From Candidatus Poribacteria bacterium WGA-3G (lineage in GTDB: Bacteria; Poribacteria; WGA-4E; WGA-3G): DNA of 64,000 bases. Location of the stretch: positions 124,001 through 188,000 of the forward strand of contig ASZN01000001.1 of assembly GCA_000406005.1 (NCBI GenBank), read 5' to 3'. This document shows, in pieces, positions 1-8,276 of the stretch. How positions within the stretch are numbered: position 1 is the stretch's first letter; each line of letters opens with the position of its first letter. The notes beneath the pieces are model-generated. The model was not told the origin of the DNA, did not search any database, and saw only the letters and a list, made by a program, of their open reading frames with translations. A program made the position numbers and the translations under genes.

Positions 1-918
1 TTGAACTTCATCTCATCGAACAAAGAGGGACCGTTCTATCTCAGCGTTAACTACAACGCACCACACACGCCATTTACAGGACACCCGCAGGATATTGTTG
101 ACTCCTATGACGATTGTCCGTTCAAGACATGTCCACAAGAGGCATTGCACCCGTGGGCTGTTCAGGGCGCAGCGGCGCACATGGGCAACCGTGAATCGTT
201 GAAAGGCTACTTCGCAGCGATAACAGCACTCGATTTAAATGTCGGGCGAATTCTGGATCGGCTTTCGGCGTTAGGCATCCGTGAAAATACGATCGTGGTT
301 TTCAGTAGCGATAACGGCTATTCGTGTGGGCATCACGGATTTTGGCATAAAGGTAACGGCACATTCCCGTTGAATATGTACGAAAACTCCGTCAAAGTCC
401 CGTTCATCGTCAGTCATCCGGGCAGCATCCCAGAAGGACGCGTCAGCGAGGCGATGGTGAGCCAATACGACTTCATGCCGACACTGCTCGATTATCTCGG
501 TTTACCAGACCCGAACGACGATATGTCGCCGGGTAAGAGTTTCGTTCCGGCACTTTCTGGTGAAACGAACGATGCGAAAGATGAGATCGTTATTTACGAT
601 GAATACGGTCCCGTCCGTATGATTCGGACGCAGGAGTGGAAATATGTGCATAGGTATCCTTACGGTCCGCACGAGTTGTATGATCTTGTGAACGACCCGG
701 GCGAACGGAAGAATCTGATAGATGACAAGTCTCAGAATGCTCGCGTTGGTGATATGCGTCAACAGATGGGCGCGTGGTTTGAACGCTATGTAGTGCCAGA
801 GTTAGATGGTGCAAGATGCTCGGTCACCGGTGGCGGACAAGCGGCAAAAATCGGAGAAGGAAATTACGGTGAAAATTCCTTCCATCCAAGATACGCGCCG
901 CCTCGACGAAATGTGTAG
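1..918 (+). CDS. Sulfatase, C-terminal part (cut by window edge)
   Basis: This is the C-terminal 305 residues or so of a type I sulfatase, a secreted or periplasmic hydrolase of sulfate esters, probably on algal or sponge polysaccharides. It aligns almost residue for residue with the full-length neighbour at 1003-2541 from about that protein's residue 210 onward (shared YLSVNYNAPHTPF, VFSSDNGYSCGHHGFWHKGN and SQYDFMPTLLDYLGLPDPND). The catalytic formylglycine motif and the Tat signal must therefore lie upstream of the window. The TTG at position 1 is only the window edge, not a start. SDNGYSCGHHGFWHKG is the usual second metal/catalytic block of the family. It ends 84 bp before the next gene in the same orientation, so the two are a tandem duplication and probably co-transcribed. 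Confidence 0.9.
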   Translation: MNFISSNKEGPFYLSVNYNAPHTPFTGHPQDIVDSYDDCPFKTCPQEALHPWAVQGAAAHMGNRESLKGYFAAITALDLNVGRILDRLSALGIRENTIVVFSSDNGYSCGHHGFWHKGNGTFPLNMYENSVKVPFIVSHPGSIPEGRVSEAMVSQYDFMPTLLDYLGLPDPNDDMSPGKSFVPALSGETNDAKDEIVIYDEYGPVRMIRTQEWKYVHRYPYGPHELYDLVNDPGERKNLIDDKSQNARVGDMRQQMGAWFERYVVPELDGARCSVTGGGQAAKIGEGNYGENSFHPRYAPPRRNV

Positions 919-922
919 ACAA

Positions 923-971
923 CATATCTTCATCTGAATCAGATATGCTGAATGCTATACACGCATTCAGC
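923..971 (+). other. Two consecutive stem-loops between duplicated sulfatases
   Basis: CATATCT (923-929) pairs with AGATATG (941-947). GCTGAATGC (947-955) pairs perfectly with GCATTCAGC (963-971) around a 7-nt loop. No U-run follows, so a classical terminator is unlikely. It may be an RNA processing or stabilising element in the sulfatase transcript. Confidence 0.5.
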
Positions 972-1002
972 GTCGATTTAGCAACATCAAATGGAGCAAT
1001 GC

Positions 1003-2541
1003 ATGTCAGATCAGGCGAAAAACCAGAGTCCGAATATTTCACGCCGGCGTTTTTTGAAGAACGTAGGCACTGGTACTGTTGCTGCAGCAGTTACGCCAAC
1101 GGTCTTTATCGGTGCAGAAAAAACAGGAGGAAATCAGATGCAAAACCGACCGAATGTCATTTTTATTCTCACGGATGACCAAGGTCCCTGGGCTGCTGGT
1201 TGTTGCGGTAATGATGAAGTCCGTACACCTTTTATCGACCAACTTGCTTCAGACGGGACACGTTTTCCCAATTTTTTCTGCACGACTCCCGTATGTTCAC
1301 CTGCACGTGCAAGTCTGATGACCGGACGCATCCCTTCTGCACACGGCGTACACGATTTTTGCCGGGACGGCAGCATGCCACCCAATGCTGAACGGTATCT
1401 TGAAGGTTTGACCTGCTATACTGATGTCCTCGCTGACAATGGCTACACTGTCGGGTTAAGTGGTAAATGGCATCTCGGCGATAGTTTGACACCACAACAC
1501 GGGTTTAGTCACTGGTTCGCTATGCCTTTAGGTGGAAGCAAATACAACAACGCTAACATGATTAGAGATGGACAAGTAGAGATGCAACCCGGCTACCTTA
1601 CAGACGTAATTACCGATGACGCGTTGGATTTCATTTCCGAAAATAGTGAAAGTTCATTCTACCTCAGTGTCAACTATAATGCACCGCATACGCCGTTTAA
1701 CGGACATCCAAAAGACATCGTTGCTTCCTACGACGATTGTCCGTTCAAGACATGTCCGCAGGAGGCATTACATCCGTGGGCGGGCCGAGGAACACTCCCT
1801 CACATGGGCAATCGCGAGTCGTTGAAAGGTTATTTCGCTGCCATAACAGCACTTGATTTAAACGTTGGACGCATTTTAGAACGACTGGCTGAGTTAGGTA
1901 TTCGAGAGAACACACTTGTTGTCTTTAGTAGTGATAATGGATACTCGTGTGGACATCACGGATTTTGGCACAAAGGCAACGGCACATTCCCACTGAATAT
2001 GTATGAGAATTCGGTTAAAGTACCTTTTATCATGAGTCACCCTGGTAAGATACCAGAGGGGCGCGTCAGCGAGGCAATGGTCAGTCAATACGATTTCATG
2101 CCGACACTTCTCGATTATCTCGGTCTACCGGATCCGAATGACGATATGTCACCTGGCAGAAGTTTTGTCCCAGCACTTACGAGAAAAACAAACGATGCTC
2201 AAGATGAGGTCGTTGTATTTGATGAATACGGTCCTGTCCGTATGATCCGAACGCAAGAGTGGAAATATGTTCACCGCTATCCTTACGGACCCCATGAGTT
2301 GTACGGCTTAGTGAAAGACCCAAGAGAACGAAAAAATCTAATAGACGATAAATCGCAGAAAGCATTGATAAGCGATATGCGGCGACAGATGGGGGCGTGG
2401 TTTGAACGGTACGTAATTCCACGATTGGATGGCACAAGATGTGCAGTTACCGGCAGAGGACAAAAGGCAAAAATCGGAAATGGAATGTATGGAGAAGATG
2501 CCTTCAATCCAAGACCTGCCCCCCGTCGAGGGAATGCTTAG
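1003..2541 (+). CDS. Tat-exported type I sulfatase
   Basis: This is a formylglycine-dependent sulfatase of 512 residues from the chosen start. An in-frame ATG exists at 991, but GGAG at 993-996 sits 6 nt before the ATG at 1003, so 1003 is preferred. The N-terminus has a twin-arginine signal (SRRRFLKNVG, residues 13-22) and an alanine-rich hydrophobic stretch. The protein is thus exported folded, and possibly modified in the cytoplasm first. TDDQG near residue 58 supplies metal ligands. CSPARASLMTGR (Cys98) is the C-x-P-x-R formylglycine signature. SSDNGYSCGHHGFWHKG is the downstream catalytic block. The mature protein probably removes sulfate from glycans. It is a close paralogue of the truncated gene at 1-918. 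The substrate cannot be told from sequence. Confidence 0.95.
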   Translation: MSDQAKNQSPNISRRRFLKNVGTGTVAAAVTPTVFIGAEKTGGNQMQNRPNVIFILTDDQGPWAAGCCGNDEVRTPFIDQLASDGTRFPNFFCTTPVCSPARASLMTGRIPSAHGVHDFCRDGSMPPNAERYLEGLTCYTDVLADNGYTVGLSGKWHLGDSLTPQHGFSHWFAMPLGGSKYNNANMIRDGQVEMQPGYLTDVITDDALDFISENSESSFYLSVNYNAPHTPFNGHPKDIVASYDDCPFKTCPQEALHPWAGRGTLPHMGNRESLKGYFAAITALDLNVGRILERLAELGIRENTLVVFSSDNGYSCGHHGFWHKGNGTFPLNMYENSVKVPFIMSHPGKIPEGRVSEAMVSQYDFMPTLLDYLGLPDPNDDMSPGRSFVPALTRKTNDAQDEVVVFDEYGPVRMIRTQEWKYVHRYPYGPHELYGLVKDPRERKNLIDDKSQKALISDMRRQMGAWFERYVIPRLDGTRCAVTGRGQKAKIGNGMYGEDAFNPRPAPRRGNA

Positions 2542-2589
2542 GAAATTGATCTTCGTCTTTCTAAGTTATTTCGTTTCCAGTTTTCTACG

Positions 2590-2618
2590 TTGACATCAGA
2601 ACAGACTTCGTGTATGCT
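2590..2618 (+). promoter_or_regulatory. Sigma70-type promoter for Uma2 gene
   Basis: TTGACA (2590-2595), a 17-bp spacer and TATGCT (2613-2618) lie about 60 bp before the ATG at 2678. The perfect -35 box and ideal spacing separate this gene from the sulfatases upstream. Confidence 0.65.
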
Positions 2619-2677
2619 ATGTAACAGCAACTGAAACTACAAAGGACACAGATTTTCGGTCCGTTAAGGAGAATACC

Positions 2678-3259
2678 ATGACAGCTATTGCTGTGCAGAC
2701 CCAACTAACACCTAAGGAATACCTCGCTTGGGAACGCAAAGCACCCTTTAAAAATGAATATCTCAGCGGACAGATACTCGCGATGTCCGGTGCAAGCCTC
2801 GCGCATAATCTCATCACAGGCAATATATTTAATGGACTTTACAACCAATTAATGGAGCGGGAGTGCATCACCTTTACCGGCGAAATGCGCGTGAAGGCAA
2901 GACCCATAACATCTTATTTCTATCCGGATGTTGCTGTCGTCTGTGATGAACCGCGTTTTGAAGATGATGTGTTCGATACGCTTCTCAACCCAACTGTTGT
3001 CGTAGAGGTACTTTCCCGCTCAACTGCGGCTTATGACAAGGGCGAGAAATTTGAGGCATATAAGCAGATCGCCTCCTTGCAAGAATACATCCTTGTTTCG
3101 CAAAACAGGGTAAACGTTGAACGTCATTTTCGCTTAGGAACGCAGTGGAGAGCGGTAGAATTTCAGGAGCTTGCGGACATCCTACCCCTGGATTCAATTC
3201 GCTGCGAACTGCCTTTGGGGCACATCTACAGGCGCGTCAAATTTACAGATACACCCTGA
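2678..3259 (+). CDS. Uma2-family (DUF820) putative endonuclease
   Basis: This 193-residue protein belongs to the Uma2/DUF820 family, a PD-(D/E)XK nuclease-fold group. The family is abundant in cyanobacteria and in bacteria with large accessory genomes, and its biological target is unknown. Visible family marks are the N-terminal LTPKEYLAWE, the ALAHN-like block SGASLAHNLITGNIF, the catalytic-type FYPDVAVVCDE, and VVVEVLSRSTAAYDKGEKF followed by a YILVSQ strand. Length is normal. The start is fixed by AAGGAGA at 2666-2672. It has its own promoter. A paralogue about 50-60% alike lies at 32664-33239. Proposed roles (toxin, mobile-element nuclease, restriction-like) are not resolved by context, since there is no adjacent antitoxin or transposase. 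Confidence 0.85.
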   Translation: MTAIAVQTQLTPKEYLAWERKAPFKNEYLSGQILAMSGASLAHNLITGNIFNGLYNQLMERECITFTGEMRVKARPITSYFYPDVAVVCDEPRFEDDVFDTLLNPTVVVEVLSRSTAAYDKGEKFEAYKQIASLQEYILVSQNRVNVERHFRLGTQWRAVEFQELADILPLDSIRCELPLGHIYRRVKFTDTP

Positions 3260-3392
3260 TCCCACCGTAGATTCACTTTGTAAGTCCTATTTCTAACTTT
3301 AGGCCCCTAAAACTTAACTGAAGTAGCAGACGTTATACAACTTGCAAGTTGTTTTTTACAGACTCCCGATGGTTATTGTTGAAAGGAAAGAA

Positions 3393-4241
3393 ATGGCGAG
3401 AGCTTATGCCCCCGGCAACATCTCGTGTGTTTTCAAGGTTATTCGGCACACCGATCCGGCGCGTATGCACTCACTTGGTATGGGTTTTACCGTTACAGAA
3501 GGTGTAGAGGCTATCGTTTCCGAATATCATAAGACAGAAGTACTGTTTAATGGAGAGCGTATCAACTTTCCGACAGTCCGTGCTGTTGTCAATCGACTCA
3601 TCCAAAATAGTGGTATCGCGGGGGTAAAGGCAGACCTTAGTTCTCCATTACCGCTCGGTTGTGGTTTTGGACTCAGCGGTGCGGCATCGCTCGCGACGGC
3701 TTATGCGCTCAATGAACTTCTGTCGGCAGATAAAGACAACGAAGCACTCGCTATGATGGCACACGTCTCAGAGGTTGAAAACCGGACGGGGTTAGGCGAT
3801 GTCTGCTCACAATACCACGGCGGTTGCCTCGTCAAGTTGAAAGAGGGGTCACCTTTAACTGCCGACAGACTACCGATTGCAGAACGACCTATCTATTACC
3901 GTTACTTCGGACCGATTCAGACCAGCGAAGTACTCGGGAACAGAGAACAGACGCTGCGTATTAATCGTGCTGCGGACGTGGCATTGAAAGTCTTGAAAAC
4001 GCTTACCGATGCGAAACCGAGTGCTGACCTCTTCAACGCCTGTTGTGTCGCCTCAAAACATTTTTCGGTGGAGAGTGGATTGCTCAGCGATGCCCGGGTG
4101 ATAGATACAATCGCACACATTGAAGCAGAAGGTGGCGTTGCCTCGATGATTATGTTAGGGAACGGCGTATTTAGTACACACCCATTTGAGAACGCGGTGG
4201 AGACAAGACTCGTTTATAACCCAGCACGTCTTATCTCGTAA
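3393..4241 (+). CDS. GHMP kinase, pantoate-kinase-like
   Basis: This cytoplasmic GHMP-fold small-molecule kinase is 282 residues from the ATG at 3393. That start has AAAGGAAAG just upstream; the longer reading from 3342 lacks such a site. The ATP-binding GHMP motif is PLPLGCGFGLSGAASLATAYALN. The N-terminal ARAYAPGNISCVFKV and the SLGMGFTVTEGVEA block resemble the archaeal pantoate kinase family (COG1829), which phosphorylates pantoate before 4'-phosphopantothenate synthesis for CoA. No phosphopantothenate synthetase gene is adjacent, so the substrate assignment is inference. Other GHMP substrates such as mevalonate- or sugar-type alcohols remain possible. The gene is followed 38 bp later by an unrelated membrane protein on the same strand. 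Confidence 0.7.
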   Translation: MARAYAPGNISCVFKVIRHTDPARMHSLGMGFTVTEGVEAIVSEYHKTEVLFNGERINFPTVRAVVNRLIQNSGIAGVKADLSSPLPLGCGFGLSGAASLATAYALNELLSADKDNEALAMMAHVSEVENRTGLGDVCSQYHGGCLVKLKEGSPLTADRLPIAERPIYYRYFGPIQTSEVLGNREQTLRINRAADVALKVLKTLTDAKPSADLFNACCVASKHFSVESGLLSDARVIDTIAHIEAEGGVASMIMLGNGVFSTHPFENAVETRLVYNPARLIS

Positions 4242-4279
4242 GCGTAAGGCGATATTGTTCTTCAGGCGAGCAAACAGCA

Positions 4280-6199
4280 ATGAAAACTGTGCTTTTCCTA
4301 TCACTTTTTTCGGTATCCGTTGCCCTCAGTGTAGCGGAAGCTGCAGATGTGAATTTCGGGTTCAACGGTCGTTACAAAACAGGCACGTGGGTGCCTTTAC
4401 GTATCACCGTTGAAAGCAAGGCGCAACCGACACCCTTTACCGGGAATTTGGTCGTCGATGTTCAAAGTTTTTCGTCAGACACACATACTGAACGTTACGC
4501 CACCGAGCTGCATCTCCGCGCCAGTGAAAAACAAGAGAAAAATTTCTATATCTATTGCCCGAAAAATGCGGCACAACTCGTCGTTCAACTTGTGCCGAGA
4601 ACATCCTCGAAGAACACAGCGTTGGAGAATACGCAGCCGAGCGTGATACAGGAGGTTCCCTTACAGACACCTCTCTCACGTAAAGACTACCTCGTCCTGG
4701 TGTTAACAGAAAGCGGTGATAAACTCAAACGGTTCATTGACAAAAAACAGTTAACCGGTTCCGACGGGGCACAGGTGCATGTCGAACCCCTTCAGGATTC
4801 GAGCTTACTGCCACAAGACTGGATAGGCTACAACGCAGTTGATGTTCTGGTAATCCGTCAGACGGTCTTGACAGAGAGACGTATCTCTAAAGCACAACAA
4901 ACAGCATTATTGGACTGGGTCCAGCGTGGTGGCACACTTATTCTATCCGGAGGGAACAACTTTAGTATCCTACGGGGCAGTTTCTTAGAGCCTTTCCTCC
5001 CAGTTGAATTGAAAAGCGTAAAGAAAACGGATAGACTCCCAAACCCCGTGCGTGAAAAACTTGGCTTTCAAGGACTGAATGCCAACAGCACTGTGTTTGA
5101 ATGTATCCAATTTGCTTCAAAAGTCGGGTGTGAAACGCTAATCGGCACAGAAGAACAGATATACGTCGCGAAACGGAAATTTGGAGATGGCCAGATTATC
5201 TGCCTCGCGTTTGACTACAATACACTGCCATTTTCGGAGCAGCAGGTAGGCGAAACATTCTGGCACGGATTACTCAGTCGTTACGGAAAATCGGCGCGGC
5301 ACTTCATAGATCAATACGCGCTTGTACTTCAACACGAAGAAAAAATTCACGAGGAATTCCTCTCAACTTCGGCAAAAGCGGGTCTGATCGGGGTGCCAAT
5401 TGTAAAATTGTTATTTATTCTCTTACCTATATACTTACTCAGTTTTGGTGGTTTATTGTTCTATTTTAGGAAGTCAAAACAGAAAGGACGCACCTATTGG
5501 ATAGGTGGATGTGTATTGGTTTTATTGTCGGCAAGCACAATTGGGGCTGCTCGAAATGTGTTGCCAAGCAGCATTACAGCAGATCAACTATCAATTCTAT
5601 CAGTCTACCCTGAGCGGCAGCGTGCACACTTATTAAGTTACATCTCCGTTAGGGCTACAGCACGCGCTGAAACATCTATCGGTTATACAAAAGACAGTTT
5701 TATCCGTTATCAGGAAGTCGAGGATTCACACGTTGAACATCGGCAAAAGATTGGGACACTCTTTCAGGATTCACAAGTTCAACTACGCGAGCTGCCTGTG
5801 GGCCCGTGGTATCCTACGACGTATGTAAAAGAAGTATTTTTGGATGTCTCTAAACTCCCGCGCGCCCTTGAAAACGCGTGGTATGTTACAGGCAAAGAGA
5901 TGACATACTTAGGAGACGTTGCACTTGATGCCGACCCCGATCTTTCAACTGCATCACTTCAACAGCAAATGACGCCGCAGATACCACCTGATACAGAACT
6001 GAAGGGGAAGCGGAAATGGTTTGCTCGAATTCTACGACAAGAATATGTGTTACGACATCTGGAGGCAGAGGCGGCGGCAAGCCTGCCACCCTATTTGATA
6101 GGATGGACTTCGCAAGGCTTTACAAATGTGAGCGTAGATGGAAACGTGAAGACGGATGATGAAACTTTAGTAATCTTTCGTCCCACACCTGGTCTTTAG
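4280..6199 (+). CDS. Exported membrane protein with GATase-like domain
   Basis: This 639-residue protein has a clear signal peptide (KTVLFLSLFSVSVALSVAEA). Its large N-terminal extracytoplasmic region includes an LDWVQRGGTLILSGGNN segment near residue 215. That segment resembles the glutamine-amidotransferase-like fold of DUF4350-type proteins, without visible catalytic residues. Two membrane segments follow at about 368-390 (VKLLFILLPIYLLSFGGLLFYF) and 399-417, then a C-terminal soluble domain. Such proteins often accompany vWA or aerotolerance-type membrane modules, but no MoxR or vWA gene is adjacent here. I cannot name a function. It lies between the GHMP kinase and the PfkB kinase, all on the same strand. 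Confidence 0.75.
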   Translation: MKTVLFLSLFSVSVALSVAEAADVNFGFNGRYKTGTWVPLRITVESKAQPTPFTGNLVVDVQSFSSDTHTERYATELHLRASEKQEKNFYIYCPKNAAQLVVQLVPRTSSKNTALENTQPSVIQEVPLQTPLSRKDYLVLVLTESGDKLKRFIDKKQLTGSDGAQVHVEPLQDSSLLPQDWIGYNAVDVLVIRQTVLTERRISKAQQTALLDWVQRGGTLILSGGNNFSILRGSFLEPFLPVELKSVKKTDRLPNPVREKLGFQGLNANSTVFECIQFASKVGCETLIGTEEQIYVAKRKFGDGQIICLAFDYNTLPFSEQQVGETFWHGLLSRYGKSARHFIDQYALVLQHEEKIHEEFLSTSAKAGLIGVPIVKLLFILLPIYLLSFGGLLFYFRKSKQKGRTYWIGGCVLVLLSASTIGAARNVLPSSITADQLSILSVYPERQRAHLLSYISVRATARAETSIGYTKDSFIRYQEVEDSHVEHRQKIGTLFQDSQVQLRELPVGPWYPTTYVKEVFLDVSKLPRALENAWYVTGKEMTYLGDVALDADPDLSTASLQQQMTPQIPPDTELKGKRKWFARILRQEYVLRHLEAEAAASLPPYLIGWTSQGFTNVSVDGNVKTDDETLVIFRPTPGL

Positions 6200-6258
6200 A
6201 GAACAGTATAAGTGAAAAAATAGATGCTCTTTAGGTGGTTTCTACCAAGAGGAAAAAC

Positions 6259-7206
6259 ATGGATGTGCTATCGCTCGGTATTTATGTCGTCGATGCGCTT
6301 GGGCGACCGATAGATCAGTTCCCTGAAAAAGGGAAATTAGCACTCTTCGATGAACTTGAGATTCATACCGGGGGGTGTGCGAATAACACAGCCATCGCGC
6401 TTGCTCGCTTGGGTATCTCTACGGGTGCAATGGGTAAAGTCGGCACGGATACTTTCGGTGATCTGGTTCTGCAAACGCTTTCAGATAACGGCGTTGACGT
6501 TGCAGGCATGCGCCAAGTTACTGAAGTTAGCACCTCGTTTACATTTGTCGCGATTGCCTCCGATGGTGAACGGACTTTCTATCATTATATCGGTGCAAAT
6601 GGTGAATTCTGTGAAGCAGACCTTGATTGGGAACTGATTAAAACCGCCAAAATTTTGCACATCGCAGGTGCGCTCGTCATGCCAAGTTTTGACGGTGTCC
6701 CGATGGCGAATGTCCTCCGAGAAGCGAAAGCACAAGGCATAACCACCTCGCTCGATACAGCGTACGATGCTACCGGAAAATGGATGGAGACCTTAGAGCC
6801 GTGTTTGCAACACGTAGACATCTTTATGCCAAGTATTGTTGAAGCGCAACATCTCACGGGTCTATCTGAAAGCCGTGAAATCGTACAATTTTTGCGAAAT
6901 AACTACGGTATTGATACCATTGCCATTAAGATGGGGGAAAACGGTAGTTATGTCTCTACACCAAAAACAGAACTCTCTGTACCTGTTTATCCTGTCAACG
7001 TCGTCGATGGAACAGGTGCCGGAGATGCATACTGCGCTGGTTTTCTTGCTGGTACTATTATGGATTGGGACCTGAAAGCGACTGCAGAATTGGCATCCGC
7101 AACGGGTGCAGCATGTGTCACAGCCATGGGGACCACCACAGGCATCCAGAATCTTGAAGAGACTTTGAAAATAGTTGTCAGTCATCGGTCATCGGTTACC
7201 AGTTAA
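6259..7206 (+). CDS. PfkB-family carbohydrate kinase
   Basis: This ribokinase/PfkB-family sugar kinase is 315 residues from the ATG at 6259, chosen because AAGAGGA lies just upstream. A GTG at 6235 is an alternative. The first PfkB signature is HTGGCANNTAIALARLG. The anion-hole/catalytic signature is VVDGTGAGDAYCAGF, with the catalytic Asp in GAGD. The protein should phosphorylate a sugar or nucleoside in the cytoplasm; the exact substrate is not readable. The last ten residues (VVSHRSSVTS) and the stop codon are encoded by the left arm of a heptamer hairpin repeat (7173-7256). The native C-terminus has thus been replaced or extended by repeat DNA. The ABC ATPase starts 66 bp downstream. Confidence 0.88.
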   Translation: MDVLSLGIYVVDALGRPIDQFPEKGKLALFDELEIHTGGCANNTAIALARLGISTGAMGKVGTDTFGDLVLQTLSDNGVDVAGMRQVTEVSTSFTFVAIASDGERTFYHYIGANGEFCEADLDWELIKTAKILHIAGALVMPSFDGVPMANVLREAKAQGITTSLDTAYDATGKWMETLEPCLQHVDIFMPSIVEAQHLTGLSESREIVQFLRNNYGIDTIAIKMGENGSYVSTPKTELSVPVYPVNVVDGTGAGDAYCAGFLAGTIMDWDLKATAELASATGAACVTAMGTTTGIQNLEETLKIVVSHRSSVTS

Positions 7207-7256
7207 AGAGGTGCTTTGTTTAACTAAAATCCTCTTTTAACCGACAACTGATAACT
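7173..7256 (+). repeat. Heptamer-arm hairpin repeat, copy A
   Basis: The left arm is five degenerate heptamers (AGTTGTC, AGTCATC, GGTCATC, GGTTACC, AGTTAAA; 7173-7207) followed by GAGG. The right arm (7231-7256) is CCTCTTTTAACC followed by GACAACT and GATAACT. AAAGAGG and CCTCTTT form the inner stem. The left arm is coding sequence of the PfkB gene and supplies its stop. The same architecture recurs at 16507, 49277, 51898 and 63239. Confidence 0.85.
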
Positions 7257-7272
7257 AAAAAAGGAACATTAA

Positions 7273-8223
7273 ATGATCGTTCAAACAGAAAATCTATCCA
7301 AATGGTACGGCGAAGTCATGGGCGTGAATGATGTAACACTCGCAATTTACCCTGGAATAACCGGTCTACTGGGTCCAAACGGTGCTGGTAAGACCAGTTT
7401 AATCAAACTGATGACCGGACAACTCAAACCGAACCAAGGCACCGTCAAAGTTCTAAACCAAGGTGTATGGAACAACCCTGAGTTGATGCGGCGGGTCGGT
7501 TATTGTCCCGATATAGAACTCGCATATCAATTCATGAGTGGATTCGAGTTCGTCACGTTCTTCGCCACATTAAGCGGATACGATGAAACACAGGTCAAAT
7601 CGCGGAGTCTACAAGTATTAGAAACAGTGGACATGCTATCGGCAAAGGACAGACCCATCGGGTCTTATAGTAAAGGGATGCGACAACGTATCAAACTCGC
7701 GCAGGCATTGGTGCATGAACCGGAACTCTTATTCCTTGACGAACCGCTCACTGGGTTAGACCCGAACGGCAGGCGACATGTCCTTGGTTTACTGAAAGAC
7801 CTTGCTGATAAAGGTATTAGCATCATCGTTTCGAGCCATATCCTCTACGAAATTGAAGCATTAACGGAAACAATTCTGCTCATCCATCAAGGACGCATTC
7901 TCGCAGAAGGCACCATCTCCGATATTCGAGAACTCATTGACGAGCACCCACATAAAGTCTACTTAAGCACCGACGAACCGCGCCGTTTAGCACAGGTCTG
8001 CCTCCCTTTTGCGGATATCCTGAGTGTTACCTTCGTCAACAATGGTGAAGTTGTGGATGAATCAGAAACAGACGCAGCAGACGATATTATTATCGAAACC
8101 GCTAAACCCGATGCCTTTTACGCTCGACTCCCGGAACTCCTCATCGAAAACGAGTTGAACGTTTCTCAACTCTATTCTCCAGATGATAATCTCTCCTCCG
8201 TGTTTAAATACTTGGTTGGGTGA
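7273..8223 (+). CDS. ABC transporter ATP-binding protein
   Basis: This 316-residue ABC ATPase of the ABC-2/CcmA-like export class energises transport across the inner membrane. Walker A is GPNGAGKTS (about residues 35-43). The Q-loop region is at VGYCPDIE. The signature is YSKGMRQRIKLAQAL, Walker B is LLFLDEPLTGLDPNG, and the switch His is in VSSHILYEIE. A C-terminal domain of about 100 residues follows the nucleotide-binding core. A usable ribosome site (AAAAAAGGAACATTAA) precedes the ATG. Unusually, no permease gene follows: the next gene is tgt on the opposite strand. The partner must be encoded elsewhere or has been lost. Substrate unknown. Confidence 0.9.
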   Translation: MIVQTENLSKWYGEVMGVNDVTLAIYPGITGLLGPNGAGKTSLIKLMTGQLKPNQGTVKVLNQGVWNNPELMRRVGYCPDIELAYQFMSGFEFVTFFATLSGYDETQVKSRSLQVLETVDMLSAKDRPIGSYSKGMRQRIKLAQALVHEPELLFLDEPLTGLDPNGRRHVLGLLKDLADKGISIIVSSHILYEIEALTETILLIHQGRILAEGTISDIRELIDEHPHKVYLSTDEPRRLAQVCLPFADILSVTFVNNGEVVDESETDAADDIIIETAKPDAFYARLPELLIENELNVSQLYSPDDNLSSVFKYLVG

Positions 8224-8276
8224 CCAATAGTTTTTAACAAAACACAGAAATTGCTGAATAGCTCTGAGTTGCCTCT

